64,000 bases of DNA from Rhodococcus pyridinivorans (GCF_900105195.1 NZ_FNRX01000002.1:4464001-4528000), one strand, 5' to 3'. Shown: positions 1 through 8,414, counted from the first letter of the stretch. Translations and numbers: made by a program. Notes: a model not told the origin generated them from the sequence alone.

Positions 1-366
1 GAACCACAACGACTGGTCCTGCGGGATCTGCGTCCCGTTCCACGCCACGAACCACAATGCGACCATCACGACGTAGGCGAGCGCATTGACGGTCGCGGTC
101 CGCTGCATCCACACCGTGCCGCGGAACGAGGCGAAGCCGAGCGCGACCCCGGATCCGAACATGAGGACGGCCGCAGTGGGAGTCCACCACCACGCGACGA
201 GTGCCGACACTTCGAGGATCTCCGGCACGAGCAACGCGAAGTAGCAGAGATATCCGATCGCGACGAATCGCGCGAACATCCGGAGAAGTCGGTCGGCAGC
301 CGCCGTGCTGCGATCGTGCGACTTCTCCCCGGTGTCCCCGGCCGGCTCGTCAGCGACGGCGGACAT
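1..366 (-). CDS. Two-component sensor kinase, N-terminal membrane part (cut by window edge)
   Basis: Only the first 122 residues lie in the window; the gene continues past base 1. It starts at an ATG (bases 366-364) and overlaps the end of the upstream response-regulator gene by 17 bases, so the two are translationally coupled. After a polar N-terminus (about 28 residues) come at least three hydrophobic stretches (for example around FARFVAIGYLCYFALLVPEI and VVMVALWFVAW), consistent with a multi-pass sensor domain. The kinase core is not visible. The sensor-kinase assignment is inferred from pairing with a NarL-type regulator; a different membrane protein is possible. Confidence 0.6.
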   Translation of the reverse strand, partial: MSAVADEPAGDTGEKSHDRSTAAADRLLRMFARFVAIGYLCYFALLVPEILEVSALVAWWWTPTAAVLMFGSGVALGFASFRGTVWMQRTATVNALAYVVMVALWFVAWNGTQIPQDQSLWF

Positions 367-1027
367 CCGACCGTTCGGGCATCGGCAGCCACCCGTCCTC
401 GACGGCACGTTTGTACAGATCCGTCTTCGTGGGTGCGGGACGACCTGCCTCCGCGTACTTCTGGCGGATCCGCTGCAGGTAGTCGTTGACGGTCTGCGGA
501 GCGAGGCCCGTCAGCCGGGCTACCCGGTCGAGCTTCTCCCCCGATGCATACAGTTCGAGCACTTCGAGCTGCCGCGGACTCAGGCCGACGTCGTCGAGTT
601 CGGGATCACCGTCGATCGCCGCGGCCCACTCGGTGCTGGCGACCTGCCCTCCGGCGGCGGCCACGCGGATCGCCTCGATCACCACGGCAGCGGGCTCGGA
701 TTTCCGCACCACCCCGAGCACACCGGCGCGGGCGGCCGAACGCAGCAGATACGGGTTCTCGGCGCCGGTGAAGACCAGGGTCTCGAGGCCCGCCGCGCGC
801 AGCTGCTCGACGTTGCTCTTCGGGGAGGATCCGTCGGACAGGCGCAGGTCGAGAACGGCGAGGTCGAGGTCGGTGACCTGCTCGAGCAGACCCGAGACGG
901 TGGTGGCGGTACCTGCGAGCTCGAGATCGGGTTGATCGGCGAGCATCGCTGCGAACCCGAGCGCGACCGACTCGTGATCCTCGACCAAACCGATCCGACG
1001 GACGACGCCACGCGAGCCCTCGGCCAT
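350..1027 (-). CDS. NarL/LuxR-type response regulator
   Basis: 225 residues from the ATG at 1027. The N-terminal receiver begins RIGLVEDHESVALGF. Its likely phospho-acceptor Asp lies in LAVLDLRLSDG and the conserved Lys in GVVRKSEP. The C-terminal LuxR helix-turn-helix starts LSPRQLEVLELYASG and runs through TVNDYLQRIRQKYAEAG. This is the standard layout of NarL/FixJ regulators, which bind DNA as dimers after phosphorylation by a partner kinase. The gene lies 43 bases downstream of ligD on the same strand and overlaps the putative kinase gene downstream. Candidate upstream in-frame starts exist (to 1225), but they would place a long non-conserved leader inside ligD. Target genes are unknown. 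Confidence 0.88.
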   Translation of the reverse strand: MAEGSRGVVRRIGLVEDHESVALGFAAMLADQPDLELAGTATTVSGLLEQVTDLDLAVLDLRLSDGSSPKSNVEQLRAAGLETLVFTGAENPYLLRSAARAGVLGVVRKSEPAAVVIEAIRVAAAGGQVASTEWAAAIDGDPELDDVGLSPRQLEVLELYASGEKLDRVARLTGLAPQTVNDYLQRIRQKYAEAGRPAPTKTDLYKRAVEDGWLPMPERSDVRRR

Positions 1028-1070
1028 TGATGCCTCCCCTAATGCCCGATCACCCGACTTCGAACGAACG

Positions 1071-3449
1071 TTAGCAGTCAGCGCCTGTTTCCTCTTCTCG
1101 CACCACACTCGACGCGTCCACATCGTCGCGCAGACCACGCCAGCTCGCGTGCCGCACCCGGTCTCCTTCCGTCCATCCTCCGAACCGCACCTCCCCCACG
1201 AGTTCGGGCCGCAACCACACCGCATCGCGGCGTTCGGCGGCCGGCACTTCGTTCGCGAACGGGTTCGTGCGGCTCGTGCGCCCTTTCACAGCCTTCGCCA
1301 CCGACAGGAGCGTCTCGTCGTCGAAACCGGTGCCGACCTTGCCGACGTACACGAACTCACCGTCGTCGTCGTAGACGCCGAGCAGCAGGGAGCCGAAGGT
1401 CGAGGCACGGTTGCCGTTGCCACGGCGGTATCCGCCGAGCACGACGGTCTGGGTGAGCCAGTTCTTCGATTTGATCCATCCGGCGCCGCGCTTACCCGGC
1501 AGATACACGGAGTCCCGGCGTTTGGCGACCACGCCCTCCCAGTTCTTCGCGCGGCTGCGCGCGAGAGCCTTCGAGCCGTCACCCGAGAGCAGATCCGGGA
1601 CGATCAGTCCGTCCGTGGCAGCGGCGAGCGCCTCGAGGACCCGTCGGCGATCGTCGTAGGTCTTGCGCAGCAGCGACACCCCGTCGAGATACAGCACGTC
1701 GAACACGCGGTACTCGTAGTTCACGCCCCGCTGCAGCATCGAGAAGCTCGTCACCCCGGAGCGGTCGACGGCGACGATCTCCCCGTCGAGCACCGCCCGG
1801 CGACCGTCGAGGATCGTCGCGAGTTCGACGAGCTTCCGGTAGTCGCCGGTGACATCGCGACCGGATCGGCTGCGGAGCCTGACGGTGCCGTCCTCGATCT
1901 CCGCGATGGCGCGGTATCCGTCCCATTTGCCTTCGAACGCCCAGTCTTCGGCGTCGAGACCCGAGACGTCACCGGAGGTCGCGAGCATGGGCGCGAGATC
2001 GCGCGGGAAGGCCTTGGACCCCGACGATCCGACGAGGGAGGCCGGATCGGCATCGGACGACTCGGTGCTCGGCGACGACTGGTCCTTCATGCGGTGCGCC
2101 AGCCACTGGTTCTTCTCGGTGCGGATCAGCGCGTACCGTCCCTCGATCCGGTCGCCGTGGAACCGCACGATCACCTCGTCGTCCCGCCACTTCTCGGTGT
2201 CGTAGGTGCCGGTGTCCCACACGGTCATGCTGCCGGCGCCGTATTCGCCCTTCGGGATCGTCCCGTGGAAGGTGAGGTACTCGATCGGGTGATCCTCGGT
2301 CCGTACCGCGAGATTGTTGCGCCCCGAGGTGTCCGGCAGGTTCTTCGGTACGGCCCACGAGGCCAGCACACCGTCGCGTTCGAGGCGCAGGTCGTAGTGC
2401 AGGCGACGCGCGTGGTGCTCCTGGATGACGAACCTGTTGCCGGGGCCGTCCTCGGGGACGCGGTCGGGTACCGGTTCCGGGGTGCGCGACGCGTCGCGCT
2501 TGCCGCGGTAGGTGTCCAGGGCGTCTCCAGACCCGGCCTTACCGCCGGACCCGGCCTTATCTCCGGAATCTCCGGACCCGGCCTTGCCGAGGGGCGGGTC
2601 GAGACCGGCGAGCAGGTCCCCGAACTCCTCGATGCGGGCGAGGACCTCCCGGAACTGCAGTTGCGCGAGGTCGGGGTCGTCGAGTTCGTCCCAGCTGCGC
2701 GGCGCCGCTACCCACGGCTCGTCGCGACCGCGCAGCGAGTACGGCGCGACCGTCGTCTTGGAACTGTTGTTCTGGCTCCAGTCGACGAAGACCTTGCCCT
2801 CGCGCGCCGATTTCGCCATCGTCGCGGTCACCAGGTCGGGAAGGGTGGTCTCGAGATTGCGCGCGACCTGCTTCGCGACCTTCGACGCCCCCGACGACGA
2901 CAGCATCCGATCGAGCGGGACGTACAGGTGGATGCCCTTGCTGCCGCTGGTGACCGGATAGGCCGACCACCCGAGTTCGGCGACGGTGTCGCGCACATGG
3001 CGCGCGACCTCCGCACACTCGGCCAGGCCCACGCCGGGCCCCGGGTCGAGGTCGAAGACGATGCGGGTCGCGGGTCCGGCCTTCTCTCCGTCGAAACGCC
3101 ACTGGTGCACGTGGAGTTCGAGGGCTGCCTGTTGCCCGAGCCAGACGAGCCCGGCGGCGGAATCGAACAGCGGGTAGGTGACCCGCCGGTCCTTGTGATG
3201 CAGGGTGCGACGGTCGAGCCAGGCCGGTGCGTGGTCGGGGAGGTTCTTCTCGAAGAAGGACTGTTCGCCGACACCGTTCGGCCACCGGTTGCGGGTCGCG
3301 GCCCGGCCGACGATATGGGGAAGCATCGCCTCGGCGACGGCTTCGTAATACTCGACGACCTCGCCCTTCGTCGTCCCGGTGCGCGGATACAGCACCTTGT
3401 CGAGGTTCGTCAGGGTGATGCGGTGACCGTCGATCGTCCGGGTCGGCAT
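1071..3449 (-). CDS. ligD: Multifunctional ATP-dependent DNA ligase D (NHEJ), POL-PE-LIG
   Basis: 792 residues. Domain order is that of mycobacterial LigD. An archaeo-eukaryotic primase-like polymerase domain spans about residues 1-290, with catalytic FDLDP at 132-136 and SGSKGIHLYVPL near 168. A phosphoesterase domain spans about 338-460, with the HHARRLHYDLRLE His motif. The C-terminal ATP-dependent ligase has its nucleophile Lys508 in EGKWDGYR. The protein repairs double-strand breaks by end joining, normally with Ku. I chose the ATG at 3449 (MPTRTIDG) because the 22 residues upstream look like leader. The POL-PE linker carries an Ala/Gly/Ser/Lys repeat. No Ku gene is in the window, although in M. 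tuberculosis it is adjacent. Confidence 0.95.
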   Translation of the reverse strand: MPTRTIDGHRITLTNLDKVLYPRTGTTKGEVVEYYEAVAEAMLPHIVGRAATRNRWPNGVGEQSFFEKNLPDHAPAWLDRRTLHHKDRRVTYPLFDSAAGLVWLGQQAALELHVHQWRFDGEKAGPATRIVFDLDPGPGVGLAECAEVARHVRDTVAELGWSAYPVTSGSKGIHLYVPLDRMLSSSGASKVAKQVARNLETTLPDLVTATMAKSAREGKVFVDWSQNNSSKTTVAPYSLRGRDEPWVAAPRSWDELDDPDLAQLQFREVLARIEEFGDLLAGLDPPLGKAGSGDSGDKAGSGGKAGSGDALDTYRGKRDASRTPEPVPDRVPEDGPGNRFVIQEHHARRLHYDLRLERDGVLASWAVPKNLPDTSGRNNLAVRTEDHPIEYLTFHGTIPKGEYGAGSMTVWDTGTYDTEKWRDDEVIVRFHGDRIEGRYALIRTEKNQWLAHRMKDQSSPSTESSDADPASLVGSSGSKAFPRDLAPMLATSGDVSGLDAEDWAFEGKWDGYRAIAEIEDGTVRLRSRSGRDVTGDYRKLVELATILDGRRAVLDGEIVAVDRSGVTSFSMLQRGVNYEYRVFDVLYLDGVSLLRKTYDDRRRVLEALAAATDGLIVPDLLSGDGSKALARSRAKNWEGVVAKRRDSVYLPGKRGAGWIKSKNWLTQTVVLGGYRRGNGNRASTFGSLLLGVYDDDGEFVYVGKVGTGFDDETLLSVAKAVKGRTSRTNPFANEVPAAERRDAVWLRPELVGEVRFGGWTEGDRVRHASWRGLRDDVDASSVVREEETGADC
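2530..2586 (-). repeat. Short coding repeat in the LigD interdomain linker
   Basis: Three copies of the 12-mer GACCCGGCCTTA/G (plus strand) lie at 2530-2541, 2548-2559 and 2575-2586. They encode three KAGSG units at residues 289-307 of LigD, between polymerase and phosphoesterase domains. Spacings stay in frame (18 and 27 bases), so copy number can change without breaking the protein. Confidence 0.85.
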
Positions 3450-3573
3450 ATCTCGAATTCTGCCAATTCGGACGCGTTCGGGTGCGGTGTCGAAGGGTGA
3501 CGATCGGGACTGCACGTCCGGGAACGCCGAGCTTCGAAAGGAGGTAGGTTCGGAGAGTCGGTCTGACGCGGCG

Positions 3574-3903
3574 ATGAACTATTTCCCCGACGGCGAGCAT
3601 CGCCGGCAACTCCTCGCTGCGCTCCGCGCTTCCGAACCCGGTGTCGAGGAGTTGTGGCTCCGCCACTTCGCGCTCGGCGGCGAGGTGGGGAAGATGGAGA
3701 TCGAGGCGTATCTCGACGGCCTGCTTCCGCTCTCCCGTGTGCAACACGATCTGATCACCCATGCGATCAACGAACGCCTCGACGAGATCGCCCCACCCCG
3801 TGCACCCTATGCAGCCGAACTCCCCGCGTCCCTCCCCGAAGTGGACGACGGCGACGACGATCCCGGCGAATCACGAGGAACGGGGCCGGATTCCGACCGC
3901 TGA
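3574..3903 (+). CDS. Small conserved hypothetical protein, divergent from ligD
   Basis: 109 residues from ATG 3574 (MNYFPDGEHR). The N-terminal two thirds are helical-looking and well conserved in character (LLAALRASEPGVEELWLRHF, HDLITHAINERLDE). The tail is acidic (DDGDDDPGE) and probably disordered. No signal peptide or membrane segment. It does not match a family I can name. It is divergently oriented to ligD (124 bases between starts), so they may share a control region. A strong Shine-Dalgarno-like AAGGAGGT lies at 3538-3545, about 28 bases before the chosen start. A longer reading from GTG 3487 is open, so the true start is uncertain. Confidence 0.7.
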   Translation: MNYFPDGEHRRQLLAALRASEPGVEELWLRHFALGGEVGKMEIEAYLDGLLPLSRVQHDLITHAINERLDEIAPPRAPYAAELPASLPEVDDGDDDPGESRGTGPDSDR

Positions 3904-4224
3904 AGTGATGACGCCCGCGCGCCGAACGACCTGCGGCGCGCCGAAACCCTGCCACCCGAGCAGGGGGAAATGGGCGACAGGGTTCGGCATCGCCCGAGTG
4001 GCCTACCTCTGATCCACCCGGCGCCGGCGATCGTCCGCGCAGGGGGTGACAGGCGATCACCGATGTCCTGAGCATACGCCGAAATGCCCTCACCGGGACC
4101 GATTGTGCGTACTCGAGGCACTGCCGACGGGGCAGGTCGGCAGATCCGACCCCCTGCGTCGGAAGTCTCGCGCCCCGCCGACAGAGTCGACAGCGAACGC
4201 ATCGTTCGCTTCCGGTGCAGTCTA
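3904..4224. other. Intergenic stretch without a supported gene
   Basis: I see no convincing coding region here. A loose stem may form between 3941-3951 (CCGAAACCCTG) and 3978-3987 (CAGGGTTCGG), just after the hypothetical gene. It could act as a weak terminator, but the arms differ in length and no T-tract follows. Towards 4200 the DNA becomes AT-richer and runs into the AraC remnant. Confidence 0.4.
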
Positions 4225-4422
4225 TTCGTTTTCTACAGGATCGGCAGTAGTTCGATCGGACCACAGCCTGCCCGACCGGGTCCCACGAGGCGCCCGGCCG
4301 TAGACGGACCGGTACTGCGTCGCGAATCGTCCGGGCGAGGAGAAGCCCCACCGCGCAGCGATCGACGCGACCGTCTCATCGTTCGGGTCGGCGGCCTGCA
4401 GATCTTGGCCCGCGAGGCCCAC
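4225..4422 (-). pseudogene. Remnant of an AraC-family transcriptional regulator (C-terminal HTH only)
   Basis: The minus-strand reading contains DLQAADPNDETVASIAARWG followed by FSSPGRFATQYRSVYGRAP. This is the second helix-turn-helix and end motif of AraC-family regulators. Only about 55-60 residues of the family remain. The expected ligand domain and first HTH helices (about 200 residues or more) are not present upstream, where the cold-shock gene sits at 4526. The sequence ends at a stop near 4222. I read it as a decayed gene. Any upstream start in this frame would add an unrelated Cys/Gly-rich leader. Confidence 0.6.
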
Positions 4423-4525
4423 ATCTGCTCCTCGGTCGGAGCTGCAGCAGCGAGGTGGGTCTCCTCCGCCCACTCGTTCTCCCGTGTGTCCATCTCCCGA
4501 TCCCACCATCCGAACGTCCCGTATG

Positions 4526-4726
4526 TCAGCACACCTGCACGTTGACCGCATGTCGACCGAAGATCCCGTAACCGATCTCGAAACGGACCTGTTGGCCACC
4601 GGTCAGGAAGCGGTAGCCGCTCCCATCTATCTGTGAGTAGTGCACCAGGATCTCCGTACCGTCGTCGTCACGGATGAACCCGTGACCCAGACCGGCGTCG
4701 AACCACAGCACAACACCATGTTCCAT
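4526..4726 (-). CDS. Cold-shock-like protein, divergent CspA family
   Basis: 66 residues from ATG 4726, preceded by GGGGAGCG as ribosome-binding site. The fold pattern is that of a single CspA OB-fold: VVLWFDAGLGHGFI at the RNP1 position and EILVHYSQI at RNP2, then QQVRFEIGYG and a final VNVQV strand. Family members bind single-stranded RNA/DNA and melt secondary structure. RNP1 is unusual: the usual KGFGFI is replaced by GLGHGFI, losing the lysine and one aromatic residue, so nucleic-acid affinity may differ. It stands alone, downstream of a GH15 gene on the same strand but separated from it by 312 bases. Confidence 0.88.
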   Translation of the reverse strand: MEHGVVLWFDAGLGHGFIRDDDGTEILVHYSQIDGSGYRFLTGGQQVRFEIGYGIFGRHAVNVQVC

Positions 4727-5038
4727 TGTCGCTCCCCTGCCACCGTTCGCGTTGTCCCGACGGAGCAGCGACGCGGAAGCGTATCCCCTGCGCTCCCGAC
4801 AGCCCCTCTGCACCTGTCATTGAAACGTGCCCGGCGGGTCCGGGGAAGTGTCCACGCCGAATCGGCGACATTCGTACGATTTCTACCGATTTCACGGCGT
4901 GCCAATGTAGTTCGTTCGATGGACAGACACCGACGATCGTGGGGGCGTATCCGGGCTGTGGGTGCCGACAGGATACATACAGCACGCACGCATTTGTGTG
5001 AAGAGCTTACGGACACATGACATTCGGATGACGTCGGG
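4727..5038. other. 312-base intergenic region upstream of the cold-shock gene
   Basis: No supported gene. It holds the leader and promoter of the cold-shock gene and the end of the GH15 region. The segment 4865-4925 is AT-richer than its surroundings and may contain the promoter, but I could not pick a convincing -35/-10 pair. Cold-shock genes often have long structured 5' leaders; whether this one does cannot be told by eye. Confidence 0.4.
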
Positions 5039-6841
5039 TCATACGGCCGGTGCTCCGTCGACCGGATCCACTGCCTGTGCCCGTTCGGCGACAGTGATCG
5101 CACAGGCCGCGCCGACGAGGGTGAGGTGACTGAATGCCTGGGGGAAGTTGCCGACCTGCCGTCCCGCCGGCACGTCGTACTCTTCGGCGAGCAGTCCGAG
5201 GTCATTGGTGAGTCCGAGCAACCTCTCGAACAATGCGCGGGCCTCGTCGACCCGGCCGTTGAGCGCCAGAGCGCTCACCAGCCAGAACGAGCAGGCGAGG
5301 AACTGCCCTTCGTCGCCGGGAAGCCCGTCGTCGGTGTGCGTCGTGGAATACCTGGATACGAAGCCGTCGCGACCGAGTTCGTTCCGGATCGCGTCGATCG
5401 TGGAGGTGACCCGGTCGTCGGTCGGCGGGAGGAAGCCGACGAGCGGTATGAGCAGCACGCTGGCGTCGAGTTCCGTGGAGCCGTAGTACTGCGTGAACGT
5501 GCCGCGGACGGGGTCGTATCCACGTTCGCAGATCTCGTGGTGGATCTCGTCGCGAGCCCGCTTCCACCGCTCGAGCGGAGCGTCGAGGCCGAATCCCTCC
5601 GCGATCCGGACGGCGCGATCGAAGACGACCCAGGCCATCACCTTGGACTGCGTGAAATCCCGGCGGGGACCGCGTGTTTCCCAGATCCCGTCGTCAGGAT
5701 CCCGCCAGATCTTCTCGACGTGCTCGATCACCGCCTGCCATCGGGGCCACATGTGCGCCTCGATCCTGCCGAGCGCCTCGGCCCCCTTGTACGCCACGCT
5801 GAGGACTTCGCCGTACACATCGAGTTGGAACTGTTCGGCAGCGGCGTTACCGACCCGCACAGGTGCCGACTCTTCATAACCGGGCAGATGATCCACCTCG
5901 AACTCGGTCAGCCGGCGTTCGCCCCTGATCCCGTACATGATCTGGATATCGGCCGGATCACCCGTCCCCACCCGGAGCAGGAAGTCACGGAAGGCCAGGG
6001 CCTCGGAGGTGTATCCGCCGGCGAGCAGCGCCTCGAGTGCCAGCACCGAGTCGCGCAGCCAGCAGTATCTGTAGTCCCAATTGCGTACCCCGCCGAGAGC
6101 TTCGGGCAGGGAAGTGGTCGGGGCCGCCACGATCGCGCCGGTCGTCTCGTCGGTCATCCCTTTGAGGACGATCAGAGACCGGATCACCTCGTCGCGATAC
6201 GCCCCCTTGTAGGTGCACCGGCCGGTCCACTCGCGCCACCACTCCACGGTGCGCGCGAGCGCGGATTCGGCATCCTCGACGACGGGGGCCGGTTCGAAGG
6301 ATGCGTACCGGTCCAGAGCGAATCGGTATCGGCCGCTCTCCACGGCGACGAACTCGGATTCGACGGTCCCGGCACGGATCTCCAACGGTACCGTCGTGCA
6401 CAGATGGAAGGCATCCGGGCCGGCCGTCGCGACGGCACCGTCGGCCACCGCCTCGACCCATGGAGTGACGGCCGCATAGTCGGGACGCAAGGACAGATGC
6501 ATCCGCATCGGCACCCGACCGCGCAGACCCTGGACGATGCGGACCAACCGAGGCGGACCCGACCCCCGGCGAGGCATGAAGTCGATCAGGCGGACGGCAC
6601 CGTCCGCGGTCTCGAAGTCGGTCTCGAGCACCAGGGTGCCGTCGGCGTAGCGGCGGTTCACCGCCGCGGGTTCCGCCTCGGGCGCGACGAGCCAGCGTCC
6701 GTGCTCCGGGCCGCCGAGCAGAGTTGCGAAACACGATCCGGAGTCGAAGGCGGGCATGCACAGCCAGTCGATCGAGCCGTTCCGGCCGACGAGCGCGGAG
6801 GTCTGCAGGTCACCGATGAAGCCGTAGTCCTCGAGAAGCAT
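5039..6841 (-). CDS. Glycoside hydrolase family 15 protein (trehalase/glucoamylase-like)
   Basis: 600 residues. The N-terminus (LEDYGFIGDLQTSALVGRNG then SIDWLCMPAFDS) is the typical beta-sandwich start of bacterial GH15 proteins. The (alpha/alpha)6 catalytic barrel follows, with the signature GVRNWDYRYCWLRDS and the C-terminal GNFPQAFSHLTLVGAA. Family members hydrolyse alpha-glucosidic bonds; mycobacterial homologues act on trehalose. No signal peptide, so probably cytoplasmic. The start ATG 6841 fits the family N-terminus. It is divergent from an MFS exporter gene at 7005. The length is full for the family, unlike the decayed relative at 24976-25638. Substrate (trehalose, maltose or oligosaccharide) is not determined by the sequence. 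Confidence 0.92.
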   Translation of the reverse strand: MLLEDYGFIGDLQTSALVGRNGSIDWLCMPAFDSGSCFATLLGGPEHGRWLVAPEAEPAAVNRRYADGTLVLETDFETADGAVRLIDFMPRRGSGPPRLVRIVQGLRGRVPMRMHLSLRPDYAAVTPWVEAVADGAVATAGPDAFHLCTTVPLEIRAGTVESEFVAVESGRYRFALDRYASFEPAPVVEDAESALARTVEWWREWTGRCTYKGAYRDEVIRSLIVLKGMTDETTGAIVAAPTTSLPEALGGVRNWDYRYCWLRDSVLALEALLAGGYTSEALAFRDFLLRVGTGDPADIQIMYGIRGERRLTEFEVDHLPGYEESAPVRVGNAAAEQFQLDVYGEVLSVAYKGAEALGRIEAHMWPRWQAVIEHVEKIWRDPDDGIWETRGPRRDFTQSKVMAWVVFDRAVRIAEGFGLDAPLERWKRARDEIHHEICERGYDPVRGTFTQYYGSTELDASVLLIPLVGFLPPTDDRVTSTIDAIRNELGRDGFVSRYSTTHTDDGLPGDEGQFLACSFWLVSALALNGRVDEARALFERLLGLTNDLGLLAEEYDVPAGRQVGNFPQAFSHLTLVGAACAITVAERAQAVDPVDGAPAV

Positions 6842-6942
6842 GGCGGTACCCCCGCTAGAAGAGGAGTCGAGTCCTTCGATCCTCCTCTGGTCTCGGATGC
6901 GAGGTCAAGGTCACGGTTTCGACTCGTCGACGCCACTGTGCA

Positions 6943-6954
6943 CCACCGCGGTGG
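6943..6954. promoter_or_regulatory. 12-bp perfect palindrome between GH15 and MFS genes
   Basis: CCACCGCGGTGG lies in the 163-base divergent region, 51 bases before the MFS start. It may be an operator for a dimeric regulator. In GC-rich DNA a 12-mer palindrome can arise by chance, so this is only a candidate. Confidence 0.3.
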
Positions 6955-7004
6955 ATCATGACGTGCAGAGTTTCGGCGACGTCCTTCGCGACGGGAAGTA
7001 CGAG

Positions 7005-8414
7005 ATGACCGACAATCCGGTGGCGAGACCGTCCGCCCCCGTCCGGCGAATGTTGCTCCCGCTCGCCCTCGCTCAGTTCATCTGCAGCTTCGCAGGTTCG
7101 AACATGAACGTGATGATCAACGACATCAGCGTCGATCTGGACACCACGGTGCAAGGCGTCCAGACCGCGATCACCGTGTTCCTTCTGGTCATGGCGGCGT
7201 TCATGATTCCGGGTGGGAAGCTGACGGATCGATGGGGTCGCAAGCGATGTTTCGTCGCCGGGCTCGTCCTGTACGGCGTGGGAGCCCTCCTGAGTGCGGC
7301 AGCACCGGGTCTGGGAATCCTGATCCTGGGCAACTCGATCTTCGAAGGAATCGGCACCGCACTGCTCATCCCACCCGTGTACATCCTCACGACGATGCTC
7401 TTCACCGACATGAAGTCCCGGGCACGGGCCTTCGGCGTGATCACCGGCATGGGTGGGATCGGCGCCGCAGCGGGGCCGTTGATCGGTGGATTGATCACCA
7501 CCGCGATCGACTGGCGGGCTGCCTTCGTCTTCCAGGCACTGATCGTCGCCGCCATCGTCGTTCTGAGCCGAGGGCTCGAGGATCCCCTGCCCCCGGATCC
7601 GACCACACCCTTCGACGGGATCGGTGCCGTCCTGTCCGCCGCGGGTCTCGTCTGTATCGTCATGGGGATTCTCCAGGCGGACAACGCACTCTCGGTGTCC
7701 GCCGGCCTCATCGGTATCGGAATCCTGCTCGTCGTCGGGTTCTTCCTGCACGTACGACGCTTCGAACGGTCCGGCAGAGTGCCACTCCTCTCGACCGACC
7801 TGTTCCGTAATCGCACATCGAATCTCGCGCTCGTCACCCAGAACATCCAGTGGCTGCTGCTGATGGGCGTCGCGTTCGTCGTCTCGGCATTCCTGCAGGT
7901 GGTCCGCGGCTACAACGCAATCGAGACGGGCATCATCTTCACCGCCGCCACCGCCGGCATTCTCGGTGCCTCATTGCTGGCGGAACGATTGGCCGCCCGG
8001 CATTCACAGCGTGCCCTCATCATGAGCGGCTTCGTCGTCACCCTCGGCGGCATCGTGGTGCTGCTCCTGCTGGTCCGTGCATGGACCAGCGCATGGGCGT
8101 TCGCCCCGGGCCTGTTGCTCATCGGCGTCGGACTGGGTGCGATGCTCACTCCGTCCGTGAACGTCGTGCAGTCGGCGTTCCCAGAGGAACAGCAGGGTGA
8201 GATCTCCGGCTTGTCGCGGTGCGTGTCCAATCTGGGTTCGTCCCTGGGCACCGCCGTGGCAGGCACCGTCCTCGTCGTCGGCCTCGCCACGCCGGACCGG
8301 TCGTATGCGGCCGCGATGATCGTGCTGGCGTGCATCGGGCTCGTCGGACTCGTCGCGTCCGCGCTCCTTCCCGCGACCTCGAGTGCCACGCCTTCCGCCT
8401 CCGGAGCCCAGTGA
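7005..8414 (+). CDS. MFS multidrug efflux transporter (DHA2-like)
   Basis: 469 residues. The protein is almost entirely hydrophobic helices. After transmembrane helix 2 comes motif A (GGKLTDRWGRKR), and helix 5 carries motif C-like GGIGAAAGPLIGG, both typical of drug:H+ antiporters. The count of hydrophobic segments suggests 12-14 helices. Such proteins export toxic compounds across the inner membrane using the proton gradient. ATG 7005 has GGGAAG just upstream and gives a normal short cytoplasmic N-terminus. The longer reading to 6840 would run through the divergent promoter. No regulator is adjacent apart from the palindrome noted upstream. Substrate unknown. Confidence 0.9.
   Translation: MTDNPVARPSAPVRRMLLPLALAQFICSFAGSNMNVMINDISVDLDTTVQGVQTAITVFLLVMAAFMIPGGKLTDRWGRKRCFVAGLVLYGVGALLSAAAPGLGILILGNSIFEGIGTALLIPPVYILTTMLFTDMKSRARAFGVITGMGGIGAAAGPLIGGLITTAIDWRAAFVFQALIVAAIVVLSRGLEDPLPPDPTTPFDGIGAVLSAAGLVCIVMGILQADNALSVSAGLIGIGILLVVGFFLHVRRFERSGRVPLLSTDLFRNRTSNLALVTQNIQWLLLMGVAFVVSAFLQVVRGYNAIETGIIFTAATAGILGASLLAERLAARHSQRALIMSGFVVTLGGIVVLLLLVRAWTSAWAFAPGLLLIGVGLGAMLTPSVNVVQSAFPEEQQGEISGLSRCVSNLGSSLGTAVAGTVLVVGLATPDRSYAAAMIVLACIGLVGLVASALLPATSSATPSASGAQ

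Noticed and set aside
1149..3500. A 783-residue open frame on the strand opposite ligD
   Set aside because: It is antisense to a fully supported LigD gene. Very high GC removes stop codons from such shadow frames, and its translation is Arg/Val/Asp-rich without any recognisable domain.
3941..3987. Possible terminator after the 109-residue hypothetical gene
   Set aside because: The arms differ by one base in length, the loop is long and no T-run follows; too weak to list as a terminator.
6855..7751. Long minus-strand frame opposite the MFS gene
   Set aside because: Antisense to clear transmembrane helices and motif A of the exporter; Asp/Gln/Arg-rich without a domain.
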